DNA of 14,954 nucleotides from Blastocatellia bacterium (lineage in GTDB: Bacteria; Acidobacteriota; Blastocatellia; Pyrinomonadales; Pyrinomonadaceae). Positions 14,725 through 14,954 of this stretch are shown piece after piece. A program made the position numbers and the translations under genes. The notes under the pieces were generated by a model, which did no database searches, was not told where the DNA came from, and saw nothing but the letters and a program-made list of their open reading frames with translations. The stretch covers positions 1 through 14,954 of the forward strand of contig JACDAK010000344.1 in assembly GCA_013695495.1 (NCBI GenBank), read 5' to 3'. How positions within the stretch are numbered: position 1 is the stretch's first letter; each line of letters begins with the position of its first letter.

Positions 14725-14748
14725 GGGCTCGGCGGCGAAAACAGTTTT

Positions 14749-14954
14749 ATGAGAGTACTTTTAGCGGATGAATACGGGTTTTGTTTTGGCGTTGAACGCG
14801 CAGTGGATATGGTGGAAGAGGCCGTCCAAGCGGGAGACGTCGTGCGAACGCTCGGCCCGCTCATTCATAACGAGCAGGAGATGCAGAGGCTTTCGACTGA
14901 GGGCGTAAGCACAATAAGCGAGCCGATACAGATCGGGCGGGGTGAAACTGCGGT
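14749..14954 (+). CDS. ispH: 4-hydroxy-3-methylbut-2-enyl diphosphate reductase, 5' part only
   Basis: The first 68 codons of ispH (lytB); the gene continues past the right edge. IspH makes isopentenyl and dimethylallyl diphosphate from HMBPP, the last step of the MEP isoprenoid pathway, using a [4Fe-4S] cluster. The N-terminus MRVLLADEYGFCFGVERAVD carries the first cluster cysteine (Cys12). GPLIHNEQEM, with His40, matches the substrate-binding GPIIHNP segment of the family. GFCFGV instead of GFCAGV is a known style in part of the family. The start lies 87 nt after the coaX stop without a clear Shine-Dalgarno site. Whether it is cotranscribed with coaX is open, since the gap holds an inverted repeat. 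Confidence 0.93.
   Translation, partial: MRVLLADEYGFCFGVERAVDMVEEAVQAGDVVRTLGPLIHNEQEMQRLSTEGVSTISEPIQIGRGETA

Noticed and set aside
1..14954. CRISPR arrays, tRNA or rRNA genes, insertion sequences, phage genes, toxin-antitoxin pairs
   Set aside because: None seen on reading both strands. The MazG-like gene stands between folD and coaE with no partner toxin, so it is not a MazEF-type system.

Overview
The window reads as chromosomal DNA of a Gram-negative-type bacterium with moderate GC, most likely Acidobacteriota, class Blastocatellia (Pyrinomonadaceae-like). The grounds are the small secreted protein made of FRP..G.WY / DYDGDG repeats, the GSIAVGKT-type CoaE P-loop and the general gene style. 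This taxonomic call is recognition, not a database result. Most genes are housekeeping or transport genes. I saw no mobile element, CRISPR array, tRNA or rRNA, and no convincing wholly new system.

Layout. (1) 1-198 (-): 5' part of a small exported protein that runs off the left edge. (2) 285-1286 (-): secreted FG-GAP/VCBS-like calcium-loop repeat protein, closed by a clear intrinsic terminator with a UUCG loop. (3) 1402-11788 (+): one long, tightly packed run: folD, a MazG-like pyrophosphohydrolase, coaE, two peptide-binding lipoproteins (SBP1, SBP2), then oppB, oppC, oppD and oppF. A good sigma70-type promoter sits so close to folD that the transcript is probably leaderless. A hairpin lying inside the 3' end of the convergent amidase gene probably ends the run. 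(4) 11792-13387 (-): Tat-exported amidase-signature enzyme with its own promoter and Shine-Dalgarno site. (5) 13549-14954 (+): an unrecognised very acidic 109-residue protein, coaX (type III pantothenate kinase), and the start of ispH, cut by the right edge.

How the genes work together. The opp genes encode a complete peptide-type ABC importer: two receptors, two permeases and two ATPases, both ATPases with a four-cysteine C-terminal motif. The run starts with one-carbon, nucleotide-hygiene and CoA genes, and coaE overlaps the first receptor gene by 38 nt. CoaE and CoaX are the last and first enzymes of CoA synthesis. The exported amidase could act on amides or peptides in the periplasm near the importer, but that link is only positional.

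The most unusual points are: OppC is about 460 residues instead of about 300, with an N-terminal membrane pair and a further inserted membrane pair; SBP1 has a proline-rich insertion and lacks the usual C-lobe motif; the small Asp/Glu/Phe-rich protein precedes coaX; CoaX has Ser where the GTATT motif normally has Asp; and folD appears to be leaderless.
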